Positions 1 through 9,476 are shown, counted from the first letter of the stretch. The stretch is DNA of 42,635 nucleotides from Akkermansia muciniphila (GCA_945874745.1 CAMCIN010000003.1:1-42635), one strand, 5' to 3'. The notes: generated from the letters alone by a model not told the origin. A program made the numbers and translations.

Positions 1-2679
1 GATGAGCGTCTTGAGTGACCAGCGCTGCTCGGTGGCGAAGCGCACCGCCAGCGAATCGAGCAGCTCCTGGTGGGAGGGCGCCTGGCCCAGAACCCCCATG
101 TTGTCGACGGTCGGGACAATGCCGCGGCCGAAGAGATGGTGCCAGACGCGGTTGACGATGACGCGGGAGGTGAGCGGATTCTCCGGGGCGACGATCTGTT
201 CGGCGAGCTGGAGGCGTCCGCTGCCGACCGAGCCGCCGAGGGGGGCCGTCCCCGCGAGCGCCTCGATGAAGCGGCGCGGCACTTCCGCCTGAGGGGTCTT
301 CGGAGAGCCCCGCTTGAGCAGGAACTCGTTGGCGCCGGTACCGTCAAACATGACCGAGGCCACCTGCGACTCCTTGGGCACCGCGGCGCACAGGGCATTG
401 TGGCGGTCCACCCAGGTCTTGGAGGCGGCGGCTAGGCCTGCCGCTGCGGGAGAGCCTTCCGGACAGAAGAGCCGGGAGGAACGGGCGATCCAGTCGGCCA
501 GGGCCAGCAGGTGCGGGGCGGAATCTGGGCCCAGCTTGGGCGCGGCGTCCAGGGTTTCGCGCAGCAGAAGCTGCAGGGCGCGGAGCGGATCCGGATCCGC
601 GGCCGCCAAAGGAGCGTGGGTGGAGGGGGCGAAGGAATCCGGGAGGGGCGGCTTGGTTTCGGAATCAACCACCATGGCTACTTCAAAAGGGCCGGTTCCA
701 TCCGGCACCAGTTCCACGTGGGCCCGGTGGCCGGCATACGTCGGAAGCGCGTGGTTCACCCATTCCCAGCGCCCGGTGTCCTTCCATCTGTTCAGCAGCT
801 TTCCATGGAGCGGGCCCTGAATCATGAGGTGCGAATTGACCACGGCGTAGGCCTTGCCCGCGCCGCGGACGAGGTACCACAGCTGGCCGGAGGCGAGGGT
901 CACCTCGGGGGTGCGCAGGGTCTGGCCGCTGCGGGCGAAGTCCTTGAGGTTGCCTGGGTCGGCGTCTCCCTTGTTCACCAGGTTGCTCAAGGCCACGTCC
1001 CTGCGCGCGGCGGTGTGTGTGACCACGCCCGCCACCGGGGCGGCGTGGGTACTGCCCGGCAGAACGCTTCCCGGCTTGGCTGGGCCGGAGCCGAAGGCCG
1101 ACCCGTCCTGAAGAAAGGGGGTCGCGCCGGGGCGGGTGTAGTCCGCGACCAGCAGCGGGGCTCGGACGGGCTTGGCGGGATCTGCCGCTGCAGGAGCCAC
1201 GGGGGGCTGGGCGTGCACGGGGGCGGCGATGGGGCGCAACTGGGGAGCCAGCCAGGCTTTGGCGAAGGCGTGCAGGGGATGCGCCTCTGCTGTCTTGGCG
1301 GCGGTCAGCTCTGCCAGCCAAGCCTCGACACGGGAACCAGCGGGGGCGGCCTGCGACGCAAGCGCAGCGGTGCGCGCCGTCTGCAGCACTTCGGGAAGGC
1401 CGTCGATTTCGGGGCGGACGGCCTGGACGAGCGCGCGCAGGAGTTCGGGGCCGGCCTGGGCCCGGAGCTGTGCGAGGTCTGACGCGACTTTGCGCTCGGT
1501 TTCCATCGTCTCGAAGCGCGCGAGCCGCTGGCTGCTGCTCACGAGGAAGCCCATCAGGCTATAGTAGTCCTTCTGCGAAATGGCATCGAACTTGTGGTCG
1601 TGACAGCGGGCGCAGGCGACGGTGGCCCCGAGGAAGGTCTTGGTCATCACGTCGAGCCGGTTGTCGAGCCGGTCGACCTCGTCCTGGCGGATGTCCACCG
1701 GCGAGTGCACCTCTTCGCCCAAAAACCAGAAGCCAGTGGCCAGAATGGATTCGTTGGAGCCGGAGCCCGACTTGAGGCGGGCGGGCATCAGGTCGCCCGC
1801 AATGTGCTCTTTCACAAACTGGTCGTAGGGCACGTCTGCGTTGAACGCCCGCACCAGGTAGTCCCGGTACTGCCAGGCGTTGGGAATGATCGGGTCAAAC
1901 TCGTGGCCCCGGGTTTCTGCATAACGGACCAAGTCCATCCAGTGGCGGGCCCAGCGCTCGCCATAGGCCTGCGAGCCGAGAAGCCGGTCGACCGCGCGGG
2001 GGAACGCCTCGGGCGAGGCGTCGGCAAGAAAGGCCTCCAATTCCGCGAGCGTTGGGGGAAGGCCGGTGAGATCGAAGCTGACGCGGCGCAGCAACGTGCC
2101 CCGGTCGGCGGCGGGGGCGGGTTTGAGGCCGGCCGCCTCGAGCTTGGCCAACAGAAAACGGTCGCTGGGGGCCTTTGCCCAGGCGGTGTCCCGCACCGCG
2201 GGTGCGGCGTGCTGTTTCGGGGGGGACCAACACCAGTGGTCCTGTTTGCGCTGGGCGAGGTCGAACTTTTTGGAGGTCTTCTTCGCAGGGCCGCCCGCCG
2301 GCCAGGGGGCTCCCGCATCCACCCACGCGGTCAGGTCGGCGATGGCCTGTTCCGAAAGCTTGCCGCCCGCCTTTTTAGGAGGCATGGCGGTTTCCGGGTC
2401 CGCGTAGTGGACGGCCGAGAGCAGCAGGCTCTTTTTGGGCGCGGCCTCGTCGACGGCGGGGCCTGTGTCGCCGCCCTTGAGCAGGCCCTCCCTCGAATCC
2501 AGGAGCAGGTTGCCCTTGAGGCTTTTGGCCTCGACGCTGTGGCACTCGAAGCACCTTTCCGCCAGCACCGGCCGGATCTTTTGCTCAAAGAACTCAACGT
2601 CGGCGGTGCCGGCGAGGGCGCCGGCCGTGGCGCTGGCGGCGAGGCAGCCAGCGAGCAGAAGCGGTTTGTGCGGGATCAT
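1..2679 (-). CDS. PSC1/DUF1549/DUF1553 cytochrome-type protein, partial at left edge
   Basis: The frame is open from the ATG at 2679 to the window edge (893 codons, no stop), so the C-terminus is missing. A short signal peptide (residues 1-25, LLLAGCLAASATAGALAG) is followed by a PSC1-type cytochrome domain with haem motif CFECH (C43-H47). A DUF1549 domain follows at about 170-378 (FDLTGLPPT, WARHWMDLVRYAETRGHE), with a second haem motif CARCH at 356-360. After a variable, probably carbohydrate-binding-like middle part, DUF1553 starts near residue 805 (NPLTSRVIVNRVWHHLFGRG). This family is abundant in Planctomycetes and Verrucomicrobia. Its role is unproven; periplasmic oxidation or binding of polysaccharide-derived compounds is often suggested. 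It starts 42 bases after the propeller gene and is probably cotranscribed with it. Confidence 0.9.
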   Translation of the reverse strand, partial: MIPHKPLLLAGCLAASATAGALAGTADVEFFEQKIRPVLAERCFECHSVEAKSLKGNLLLDSREGLLKGGDTGPAVDEAAPKKSLLLSAVHYADPETAMPPKKAGGKLSEQAIADLTAWVDAGAPWPAGGPAKKTSKKFDLAQRKQDHWCWSPPKQHAAPAVRDTAWAKAPSDRFLLAKLEAAGLKPAPAADRGTLLRRVSFDLTGLPPTLAELEAFLADASPEAFPRAVDRLLGSQAYGERWARHWMDLVRYAETRGHEFDPIIPNAWQYRDYLVRAFNADVPYDQFVKEHIAGDLMPARLKSGSGSNESILATGFWFLGEEVHSPVDIRQDEVDRLDNRLDVMTKTFLGATVACARCHDHKFDAISQKDYYSLMGFLVSSSQRLARFETMETERKVASDLAQLRAQAGPELLRALVQAVRPEIDGLPEVLQTARTAALASQAAPAGSRVEAWLAELTAAKTAEAHPLHAFAKAWLAPQLRPIAAPVHAQPPVAPAAADPAKPVRAPLLVADYTRPGATPFLQDGSAFGSGPAKPGSVLPGSTHAAPVAGVVTHTAARRDVALSNLVNKGDADPGNLKDFARSGQTLRTPEVTLASGQLWYLVRGAGKAYAVVNSHLMIQGPLHGKLLNRWKDTGRWEWVNHALPTYAGHRAHVELVPDGTGPFEVAMVVDSETKPPLPDSFAPSTHAPLAAADPDPLRALQLLLRETLDAAPKLGPDSAPHLLALADWIARSSRLFCPEGSPAAAGLAAASKTWVDRHNALCAAVPKESQVASVMFDGTGANEFLLKRGSPKTPQAEVPRRFIEALAGTAPLGGSVGSGRLQLAEQIVAPENPLTSRVIVNRVWHHLFGRGIVPTVDNMGVLGQAPSHQELLDSLAVRFATEQRWSLKTLI

Positions 2680-2721
2680 GGCTTGGTGTGACAGGCGTTG
2701 CTCCGGCTGCTCCGGTGGTGG

Positions 2722-3651
2722 CTAGCGGTAAACGTTGCCTTCGAGCGGCTTGCCGTTGGTGTCCAGAATCTGAAACTCATGGATGCCGCCTGGCTTTCCG
2801 TCCTGGCGGCTCCACACGATTTTCTTCTCCCGGTTGATTTCAAACAGTTTGATCGCGTCGCCCTTGGCCGCGTAGCTGGTGACCACGATGTTGCCGTTGG
2901 GAAGCCACTGTGCGCCGCAGGGGTCCTTGAAGGTGTCGGGCAGGTCCGCGTTGGAACACTCCCACACGATCTTACCGGCCGGATCGACTTCGACGACCTT
3001 GTTCCCGTGGGTGAGGGTGACGACGGTGTTACCGTTGGGAATGCGGATGGCGGAGAAGGGCCAGCAGTCCTTGGGGGCGTCGGGGGTCTTGAACTCCCAG
3101 ACGATCTCGCCCTTTGGGGTGTATTCGCGCACAACCTTGTCCAAAAGCTGCGGCACAAGGTAGTTGCCGTTGGGCAGCTTGCGCGCCATCCGGCTTTCCA
3201 TGTGGGCGTTGGTGTTCTGGCACTGGAGCGCAAACTCCACAACAACCTTGCCGTTGCGGTCGACCTCGAGCAGGCGGGGGTTGGGGCCGGCCTCGGTCAG
3301 CATGATGTTCCCGTTGGGCAGGGCCTGGGAGGTGTTCACCTCGGCCTGGGTGCCCTTGTATTCAAAGAGCACTTTGTTGTCCCGGGTCACCTCCACCACT
3401 CCGCCGCCCGGATAGGCCCCGCTTTTGGAAAGCGTGAGCAGCAGGTTGCCGTTGGGCAGCACCCAGCCGTCCCGCGTTCCCGCCGGGTACTTCCAGAGCA
3501 CCTCCCCCTTGTCCGAGACAATCTCAGTGTTGCCTCCAAAGGACGCATAGGAGTGGGTGGTTTCGGACTGCTGCGCCCGGGCGCCGGAGGGGGCGAGCAG
3601 CACGAAAGTGGCGGCGGCGAGCAGGCTGGAGGCGGAGAAGGGGAGTTTCAT
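2722..3651 (-). CDS. Secreted LPNGN-repeat beta-propeller protein
   Basis: This is a 309-residue protein. A Sec signal peptide (MKLPFSASSLLAAATFVLLA, cleavage after ARA near residue 26) marks the start. The frame stays open upstream to 3903, but the extra 84 residues are Pro/Ser-rich and not signal-like, so I chose 3651. The mature part has at least five copies of a blade motif with the core [LI]PNGN (VLPNGNLLLT, ALPNGNIMLT, KLPNGNYLV, IPNGNTVVTL, LPNGNIVVTS), alternating with segments such as GKIVWE and GKVVVEF. This resembles NHL/PQQ-type or arylsulfotransferase-like propellers. No catalytic residues are recognisable. It precedes the cytochrome gene by 42 bases, a pairing that suggests a shared periplasmic process. 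Ligand and function are unknown. Confidence 0.8.
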   Translation of the reverse strand: MKLPFSASSLLAAATFVLLAPSGARAQQSETTHSYASFGGNTEIVSDKGEVLWKYPAGTRDGWVLPNGNLLLTLSKSGAYPGGGVVEVTRDNKVLFEYKGTQAEVNTSQALPNGNIMLTEAGPNPRLLEVDRNGKVVVEFALQCQNTNAHMESRMARKLPNGNYLVPQLLDKVVREYTPKGEIVWEFKTPDAPKDCWPFSAIRIPNGNTVVTLTHGNKVVEVDPAGKIVWECSNADLPDTFKDPCGAQWLPNGNIVVTSYAAKGDAIKLFEINREKKIVWSRQDGKPGGIHEFQILDTNGKPLEGNVYR

Positions 3652-3894
3652 GGAGGGGATTGCAGGATAGGGGAACGGGTTTGATGAGACTAGGCTTTCG
3701 GAGGGGGGACGCTGGGAGGGGAACCGGAGACTGGAGACGCTGGGGTTATGACGGCGGGGCGGAAAATCTGGCCGGAAAGCTGGGGAGGAGGAAGAGGGCT
3801 CTGGGAAGCTGACGCTAGGGGCAGCGCTACGGAGAGCCGGGGGGAGCGCGACAGCAAACAGAATAACCCTCAGGGCGCTTGCATCCAGAGACAC

Positions 3895-3906
3895 TTTTTG
3901 CAAAAA
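3895..3906. promoter_or_regulatory. 12-bp palindrome TTTTTGCAAAAA before the xylR-like start
   Basis: A perfect 12-bp palindrome lies 20 bases before the chosen GTG start of the XylR-type regulator, in the 275-bp region between the regulator and the divergent propeller/cytochrome pair. It is AT-rich in a GC-rich neighbourhood. It could be an operator or part of a promoter; this is inference. The rest of 3652-3926 is purine-rich and shows no other convincing signal. Confidence 0.35.
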
Positions 3907-3926
3907 AAGAGACTTTTAGCGCAATA

Positions 3927-5126
3927 GTGAAATCCAAACGCAACATCCTCGTGACCCTCGGGTGGTACGACCCCCGTTTGATGGAGGGGATCGGCCGCTA
4001 CGCCCGCGAAGCGGGGTGGCATCTGGAGATGCGCGCCATGATCGAGGCGACGATTCCGGAAAACTGGCGTGGGGACGGGATGCTGGCCAACGACACCGCG
4101 GTGCCGCGTGTGGCGCGTTTTGTGGAGGCGCAGGCCGGTTTGCAGCCGACGGTCCTGATCGGAAGTAACCATCCGCCTTCGGTGCTGCCTTGCGTACGCG
4201 GGGACAACGCGGCGGTGGGGCGCGAGGCGGCGCTGCATTTCATGGACCGTGGCTACCAGCATTTTGCGTGGCACAGCGTGCAGCGGGGTTTGGTGGAGGA
4301 GGAACGGCGTTCCGGTTATGTGGGGGCGCTGGCCGAGGCGGGGCACGCCTGCCATTTGTTGAAGTGGAGCCCCGGGCGCGGCCGGCGCACGGAAGACTGG
4401 AGCGGTGTGGCGGCGTGGCTTTCGCGGGAGCTGGGAAAACTGCCCAAGCCGCTTGCGTTGTTCGTGCTGGACGACCTGCTTGCGATCGACGCGGTGCAGG
4501 CGTGTCTGGATGCGGGGTTGCGCGTGCCGGAGGACGTGGCGGTGCTGGGGGTGGCCAACATGGAGCTGGCGTGTGAGTGTTCGCGGGTGCCCCTTTCGAG
4601 CATCGACGAAAACCTCACCGAGATCGCCTACCGGGCGGCCCGGCTGCTGGACCACCTCATGGACGGGGGCGCCGCGCCGGAGGCTCCGGAGATCGTCCCG
4701 ATGAAGGGGCTGGTGGTGCGCCGCAGCACGGGGATTTTTGCCATCACCGATCCTGCGCTCGAGCGGGCGGCGGGGTTCATGGCGCGGAACTTCCACCAGA
4801 GCCTCAGCATGGAGGACGTCGCGAAACAGGCGGGCATCTCGCTGCGCGCGTTGCACTACACCTTTCAGCGCGAACTGCAGCGCACTCCGGGCCAACACCT
4901 GCTGCGGCTCCGTCTGGACCGGGCGCGGGAACTGGTCGAGGGGAGCACGCGCAAGATGGGAGAGGTGGCGGTGGAGTGCGGATTTTTGACGCTGCGCAAC
5001 TTTCACCGTGCCTTTGTGCGCGCCTTCGGTTTGCCGCCCGCGGCCCTGCGCAACCGCAAAAAGGGGGCCGCAACCGGGCCGGCAAGCGCGGCGCAACCGG
5101 CGGCGCGCCGCGCCGGAAAGGCCTGA
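3927..5126 (+). CDS. XylR-type sugar-sensing transcriptional regulator (PBP-like domain + AraC HTH)
   Basis: This is a 399-residue cytoplasmic regulator. Residues 1 to about 265 form a LacI/periplasmic-binding-like sensor domain (RNILVTLGWYDPRLMEGIGRYA at the start; later FVLDDLLAIDAVQACLDAGL and VPEDVAVLGVANM). The C-terminus, about 285-385, is an AraC double helix-turn-helix (LSMEDVAKQAGISLRALHYT, then GEVAVECGFLTLRNFHRAFV). This architecture is that of E. coli XylR and is common as a local sugar-responsive activator in Verrucomicrobiota. No ATG is available. The GTG at 3927 fits the usual XylR N-terminus; the TTG at 3879 would add 16 residues and place the palindrome at 3895 inside the gene. 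It lies 50 bases before fucU, so it probably senses L-fucose or a related deoxysugar and activates the operon, and perhaps also the divergent pair. Confidence 0.88.
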   Translation: MKSKRNILVTLGWYDPRLMEGIGRYAREAGWHLEMRAMIEATIPENWRGDGMLANDTAVPRVARFVEAQAGLQPTVLIGSNHPPSVLPCVRGDNAAVGREAALHFMDRGYQHFAWHSVQRGLVEEERRSGYVGALAEAGHACHLLKWSPGRGRRTEDWSGVAAWLSRELGKLPKPLALFVLDDLLAIDAVQACLDAGLRVPEDVAVLGVANMELACECSRVPLSSIDENLTEIAYRAARLLDHLMDGGAAPEAPEIVPMKGLVVRRSTGIFAITDPALERAAGFMARNFHQSLSMEDVAKQAGISLRALHYTFQRELQRTPGQHLLRLRLDRARELVEGSTRKMGEVAVECGFLTLRNFHRAFVRAFGLPPAALRNRKKGAATGPASAAQPAARRAGKA

Positions 5127-5176
5127 ATTTTTCCCGAACCCAACCAAACCCCAACCAAAGTCCCACACGCCCTCCC

Positions 5177-5602
5177 ATGTTAAAAACAATCCCCCCCATC
5201 CTCTCCCCCGAGCTTTTGAAGCTGCTCATGGAAATGGGCCACGGCGACGAAATCGTGCTCGCGGACGCTAACTTTCCGGCGGCGGCCATGGCGCAACGAC
5301 TGGTGCGTTGCGACGGCCACACCATTCCGGCACTGCTCGACGCGGTGCTCCAGTTCCTACCCCTGGACACCTATGTGGACATGCCGGTGGCGCTGATGGA
5401 CCTCGTCCCGGGAGACAACTTCGAACCCACCATTTGGGAGGAATACTCCGCGATCGTCGAAAAGCGGGAGCGCCCGGTGGAGCTGGAGCTTATGGAGCGC
5501 TTTGCGTTTTACGACCGGGCGCGGGAGGCGTACGCCATCGTTGCCACGGGAGAGCGTTCCCTGTACGCCAACATCATTTTGAAAAAGGGCGTGGTCGCCT
5601 GA
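5177..5602 (+). CDS. fucU: L-fucose mutarotase (RbsD/FucU family)
   Basis: This 141-residue protein is the length of E. coli FucU and resembles it along its whole length: [17 protein letters not shown] at the start, [17 protein letters not shown] with the conserved catalytic-region His in [24 protein letters not shown], and [12 protein letters not shown] at the end. The enzyme interconverts the alpha and beta anomers of L-fucose to speed the isomerase step and acts in the cytoplasm as a decamer (family knowledge). It sits second in the operon, 50 bases after the regulator and 22 bases before the isomerase. It is the best argument that the operon handles L-fucose rather than L-rhamnose. Confidence 0.95.
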   Translation: MLKTIPPILSPELLKLLMEMGHGDEIVLADANFPAAAMAQRLVRCDGHTIPALLDAVLQFLPLDTYVDMPVALMDLVPGDNFEPTIWEEYSAIVEKRERPVELELMERFAFYDRAREAYAIVATGERSLYANIILKKGVVA

Positions 5603-5624
5603 AGTCACAACGGAAAACCAACTT

Positions 5625-7226
5625 ATGAAAACAGTCTATCTGATAGCCAACGGCGATTTGCGCACCTCCGCCAACCAGAAGTGCGAGGCCGCGCAGGCCG
5701 CCATGGAACAACAAATTTCCGCCGCACTCGCCGCGGAGGGCTGGACCGTCCGACGCGCCCACGGGTTCGATCCGGCCAAGGGGCACGGCTTCATCGACAG
5801 CCAGAAGTACGGGATGCAGGTGTTTGAGCAGATCCCGGCGGAGGCTCCCCTGGTGGTGGCGGAGGCGGTCTGGCAGTACAGTCACCATATTCTGCACGGA
5901 CTCCTCACCCATCGCGGGCCGATCCTCACCCTGGCCAACTGGAGCGGCCAGTGGCCGGGGCTGGTGGGAATGCTCAACCTCAACGGGTCGCTGACCAAGG
6001 CCGGGGTGAAGTTCAGCACGCTTTGGAGCGAACACTTTGACGACACGTTTTTTCTCACCGGCCTGCGGCGGTGGCTGGAGACCGGCGAGTTGGTGCATGA
6101 CACCGAGCACGCCCGGCCGCTCGCGGAGGTGGGGGTTCCCGCGGAGGCGGCCGCGCTCGGCCGGGAGTACGCGCTCGAACTCAAGCGGCGCAAGGCGATC
6201 ATGGGCGTCTTTGACGAGGGCTGCATGGGGATGTACAACGCGATCATCCCCGACGAGTTGCTGCACCAGACCGGCGTCTTCAAGGAACGCCTGAGCCAGT
6301 CGGCCCTCTACGCGCGGATGCTCACCGTCACAGAGGCCGAGGCCCAGGAGGTGCTCGACTGGTACCTCCGCCACGGTCTGAAATTTGACTTCGGTACGGA
6401 CGAGGCGGAGCAGCTGACCAAGGCGCAGGTGCTCGAACAGTGCAAAATGTACATTGCCGCGGTGCGTATCTCCGCGGATTTCGGCTGCTCGACCATCGGC
6501 ATCCAGTACCAGCAGGGGTTGAAGGACCTGGCCCCCGCCTCGGACCTGGCCGAGGGCACGCTCAACAACGTGTCGCGGCCGCCCGTCTACCGGGAGGGGA
6601 CCCGCGAGGAGCTGTATCCCGGCGAGGCGCTGCCGCATTTCAACGAGGTCGACGAGTGCGCGGGGCTCGATGGGCTGGTGACCTATCAGCTCTGGCGCCG
6701 GCTTGGCTACGCGCCGGAAAACACGCTGCACGACCTGCGCTGGGGCCGGCAGTACACCGGCGGCGGGATTGATGCGTACGTGTGGGTCTTCCTCATCTCG
6801 GGGGCCGCGCCGCCGGCACACTTTGTCGGGGGTTGGGGCGGCGCGAGCAGCGAGCGGCAGCCATCCATGTACTTCCGCCTAGGCGGTGGCACCCTCAAGG
6901 GCGTGAGCAAGCCGGGCTGGATTGTGTGGAGCCGGGTGTACGTTGCCGAGGGCCGGCTCAAGTTTGACACGGGTCTGGGGGAGGTCGTCTCCCTGCCGGA
7001 GGCCGAGACCGGGGAACGCTGGCAGCTAACCACGGCGCAGTGGCCGATCATGCACACGGTGTTGAAGGGCGTGAGCCGAGATCAGATGATGGCCCGCCAC
7101 CAGTCCAACCACATCCAGGTGGTGTACGCACCGGACCTAGCGGCCGCCAGGCACGGCCTTTTCACCAAGGCGGCGGCGATGCAGGAACTCGGACTGGAGG
7201 TCGCCATTTGCGGAAACATCGAATGA
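5625..7226 (+). CDS. L-fucose isomerase-like protein (FucI-like, divergent)
   Basis: This is a 533-residue ketose/aldose isomerase. It is shorter than E. coli FucI (591) and differs in the N-terminal half. The C-terminal half can be aligned by eye to FucI: E341 in [13 protein letters not shown]370 in [10 protein letters not shown] and H496 in [11 protein letters not shown] fall where FucI has its Mn ligands Glu337, Asp361 and His528 (alignment from memory). The segment [18 protein letters not shown] is typical of the verrucomicrobial 'fucose isomerase' group. It is expected to convert L-fucose to L-fuculose, possibly also D-arabinose. Its stop overlaps the start of the aldolase gene (ATGA), so translation is probably coupled. 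Activity on other 6-deoxy sugars cannot be excluded. Confidence 0.85.
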   Translation: MKTVYLIANGDLRTSANQKCEAAQAAMEQQISAALAAEGWTVRRAHGFDPAKGHGFIDSQKYGMQVFEQIPAEAPLVVAEAVWQYSHHILHGLLTHRGPILTLANWSGQWPGLVGMLNLNGSLTKAGVKFSTLWSEHFDDTFFLTGLRRWLETGELVHDTEHARPLAEVGVPAEAAALGREYALELKRRKAIMGVFDEGCMGMYNAIIPDELLHQTGVFKERLSQSALYARMLTVTEAEAQEVLDWYLRHGLKFDFGTDEAEQLTKAQVLEQCKMYIAAVRISADFGCSTIGIQYQQGLKDLAPASDLAEGTLNNVSRPPVYREGTREELYPGEALPHFNEVDECAGLDGLVTYQLWRRLGYAPENTLHDLRWGRQYTGGGIDAYVWVFLISGAAPPAHFVGGWGGASSERQPSMYFRLGGGTLKGVSKPGWIVWSRVYVAEGRLKFDTGLGEVVSLPEAETGERWQLTTAQWPIMHTVLKGVSRDQMMARHQSNHIQVVYAPDLAAARHGLFTKAAAMQELGLEVAICGNIE

Positions 7227-7984
7227 ACGACAAGACACAAACCCTCCAAAAGCTGCTGACGCTCTCGCACGAACTGGGCGCCGAACACCGGCACCTGGCG
7301 ATCCTCGGCGAGGGCAACACCTCGGCCAAACTCGACGCCGACACCTTCCTGGTGAAGGCGAGCGGCAGCAACCTGGGTACCCTCGGGGAGGCGCAGGTGG
7401 TGGAGTGCCGTGCCGCCGGCATTCTCGAACTGATGGACCGGGCCGCCGTTGCCGACGAGGAGGTCGACGCGGCGCTGATGGCTTCCCGGGTGGATCCCAA
7501 CGCGCGGAAGCCCTCGGTCGAGGCGCTCTTCCATGCCTATCTGCTGTCGCTGCCCGGCATCCAGTTTGTCGGCCACACCCATTCGGTGGCCGTCAACGCC
7601 ATCCTCTGCTCGCCCCTCGCCGAGCGCTTCGCCGCCGGCCGGATTTTTCCCGACGAGGTGGTCTGCTGCGGGCCGCGTTCTGTCTTTGTCCCGTACATGG
7701 ATCCGGGGCTCAAGCTTGCCCAGACCATCCGCGAGCAGACCTTCAAGTTCATCGACGAGCAGGCCGCGCCGCCGCGGGTGATCCTGCTCAAAAGCCACGG
7801 GATCATCACGCTGGGCTCCTCGCCGGAAGCGGTGAAGGCCGCGATGTACATGGCGGTCAAGGCCGCCTCGATTTTCGCGGGCGCGGCGGCGCTGGGCGGT
7901 CCCGTGTTCATGAGCGAGGCTGAAATTGAGCGGATCGGCAGCCGCCGGGACGAACACTACCGCCAGCAGGCCCTAAAGCTATGA
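7223..7984 (+). CDS. Class II (zinc) aldolase, probable L-fuculose-1-phosphate aldolase
   Basis: This 253-residue protein of the class II aldolase/adducin family starts at the ATG overlapping the isomerase stop by four bases. Visible family features are the phosphate-binding loop GEGNTSAK (residues 29-36) and KASGSNLG (45-52), the acid Glu in [11 protein letters not shown] (E100), and zinc ligands in [11 protein letters not shown] (H118, H120) and KSHGIITLG (H192). It should cleave the phosphorylated ketose to DHAP and L-lactaldehyde. It is longer than E. coli FucA (215 residues) and closer in style to the aldolase half of RhaD/alcohol dehydrogenase fusions. The stop overlaps the next start (ATGA). 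Whether it prefers fuculose-1-P or rhamnulose-1-P cannot be read from the sequence. Confidence 0.87.
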   Translation: MNDKTQTLQKLLTLSHELGAEHRHLAILGEGNTSAKLDADTFLVKASGSNLGTLGEAQVVECRAAGILELMDRAAVADEEVDAALMASRVDPNARKPSVEALFHAYLLSLPGIQFVGHTHSVAVNAILCSPLAERFAAGRIFPDEVVCCGPRSVFVPYMDPGLKLAQTIREQTFKFIDEQAAPPRVILLKSHGIITLGSSPEAVKAAMYMAVKAASIFAGAAALGGPVFMSEAEIERIGSRRDEHYRQQALKL

Positions 7985-9465
7985 GTGCGCGCTACTATCT
8001 GGCCTGCGACCTGGGCGCCGAGAGCGGCCGGGTGATGCTGGGGCGTCTCGAGGACGGAAGGGTTGAGCTGGAGGAGATCCACCGGTTTGCCACGGTCGCG
8101 GTCCGGCTGGGCGATTCCCTGCGGTGGGACGTGCTCCGGCTTTGGGACGACATCCGGGCGGGCCTGCGCAAGGCGCTGGCGCGGGGGGTGGCGGTGGAAA
8201 GCGTGAGCGTAGATTCGTGGGGCTTGGACTACGTGCTTTCCGGGGGCGGGCAGGAGCTGCTTTCGGCGCCGCACCACTACCGGGATCCGCGCAGCGAGGC
8301 GCCCTTCCAGCGGGCGCAGGAGACGCCCGGGGCGAAGCGCATCTTTGCAGAAACGGGCATCCAGATGATGCACATCAACATGCTCTACCAGCTGCTGGCG
8401 GAGCAGTGGCGTTCTCCGCGGCTGCTCTTGCTGGCGGACCGGTTCCTGAACATCGCCGACTTTGTGCACTATCTTTTGAGCGGGGTGGCGCGTGCCGAGG
8501 AAAGCCTGGCAAGCACCACGCAGCTCTACAATCCGGCCACCCGCAACTGGTCGGATTGGCTCATCAGCTTCTTTGGTTTGCCGCGCCACATCTTTCCGGA
8601 GATCGTCCCGTCGGGAACGGTGCTCGGGCCGGTGCGCGCGGCGCTGGCCGGGGAACTGGGAGCGGGGGCGTCCTTGCAGGTGGTGGCGACCTGTTCGCAC
8701 GACACCGGGGCGGCCGTGGCGGCTGTCCCGGCGGAAGAGGGTGAGGATTGGGCCTACCTGAGCTCGGGCACCTGGTCGCTTCTGGGCGTCGAGTTGCCCG
8801 CGCCCCGGCTGGACGCCGCCGCGTGCGAGTTGAACTTCACTAACGAGGCCGGCTACGGCGGCACCACCCGGTTTCTCAAAAACATCGTCGGGTTGTGGCT
8901 TCTGCAGGAGTTGCGCCGCAGCTGGGCCGAACAGGGCATGGAGTACGATTACGCTGCGCTCTCGCGGGAGGCGGAGCAGGCCCCCGCCTTTGGTGCCCTG
9001 ATCCATCCGGGGGACGGCCGTTTTTCAAAGCCGGGCGGGATGCCGGAGAAGATAGCCGCCTATTGCGGCGAACAGGGCGCCGAAGCTCCGCAGACGGTGG
9101 GCGCGACCGTGCGCTGCGTTTACGAAAGCCTCGCACTGCAGTACCGGCGCACGCTCGAGGAGATCGAAGCCGTAACAGGCCGCAAAATCACCCGCCTGCA
9201 CATTGTCGGCGGCGGCAGCCGGAGCGAGTGCTTCAACCAGTGTATTGCGGACGCCACGGGGCGGGAGGTTCTTGCCGGACCGGTGGAGGCGACGGCCGTG
9301 GGGAACGTGCTCCTTCAGGCGGTGGCGCTCGGCCACCTGGAATCCCTCCAGGCCCTGCGGGACACGGTTCGCCGCTCCTTTGAGCTGAAGCAGTATCTCC
9401 CGCAGCGGCAGGAAGAATGGGCGCAGGCCTTCGACCGTTTCCTCGGGCTGGGCCTGTCAGGATAG
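7981..9465 (+). CDS. FGGY-family kinase of the rhamnulokinase type (probable fuculokinase role)
   Basis: This 494-residue sugar kinase has RhaB hallmarks: CDLGAESGRVML at the N-terminal phosphate loop, VDSWGLDYVL, STTQLYNPATRNWSDWL, SSGTWSLLGVE, LKNIVGLWLLQE, and the C-terminal ATP-site segment IVGGGSRSECFNQCIADATG followed by GPVEATAVGN. RhaB phosphorylates L-rhamnulose at C1. In this operon, with fucU and a FucI-like isomerase, the likely substrate is L-fuculose, a substitution for FucK. It is the last gene of the operon: the strong terminator at 9477-9514 follows the stop by 11 bases. The substrate assignment is inference from context; the FGGY/RhaB family call is firm. Confidence 0.9.
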   Translation: MSARYYLACDLGAESGRVMLGRLEDGRVELEEIHRFATVAVRLGDSLRWDVLRLWDDIRAGLRKALARGVAVESVSVDSWGLDYVLSGGGQELLSAPHHYRDPRSEAPFQRAQETPGAKRIFAETGIQMMHINMLYQLLAEQWRSPRLLLLADRFLNIADFVHYLLSGVARAEESLASTTQLYNPATRNWSDWLISFFGLPRHIFPEIVPSGTVLGPVRAALAGELGAGASLQVVATCSHDTGAAVAAVPAEEGEDWAYLSSGTWSLLGVELPAPRLDAAACELNFTNEAGYGGTTRFLKNIVGLWLLQELRRSWAEQGMEYDYAALSREAEQAPAFGALIHPGDGRFSKPGGMPEKIAAYCGEQGAEAPQTVGATVRCVYESLALQYRRTLEEIEAVTGRKITRLHIVGGGSRSECFNQCIADATGREVLAGPVEATAVGNVLLQAVALGHLESLQALRDTVRRSFELKQYLPQRQEEWAQAFDRFLGLGLSG

Positions 9466-9476
9466 CCTGTGAGAAA

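Noticed and set aside
511-2691. Plus-strand open frames of 323 and 365 codons at the left edge
   Set aside because: They are antisense to the PSC1/DUF1549/DUF1553 gene, whose minus-strand frame is open for 893 codons with clear domains and haem motifs.
3870-5189. 439-codon minus-strand frame opposite the XylR-type gene
   Set aside because: The plus strand encodes a recognisable two-domain regulator; the antisense product is Arg/His-rich without domain features.
5574-9006. Minus-strand frames of 415, 291 and 349 codons opposite the fucose genes
   Set aside because: They are shadows of the isomerase, aldolase and kinase, all recognised with catalytic motifs on the plus strand.
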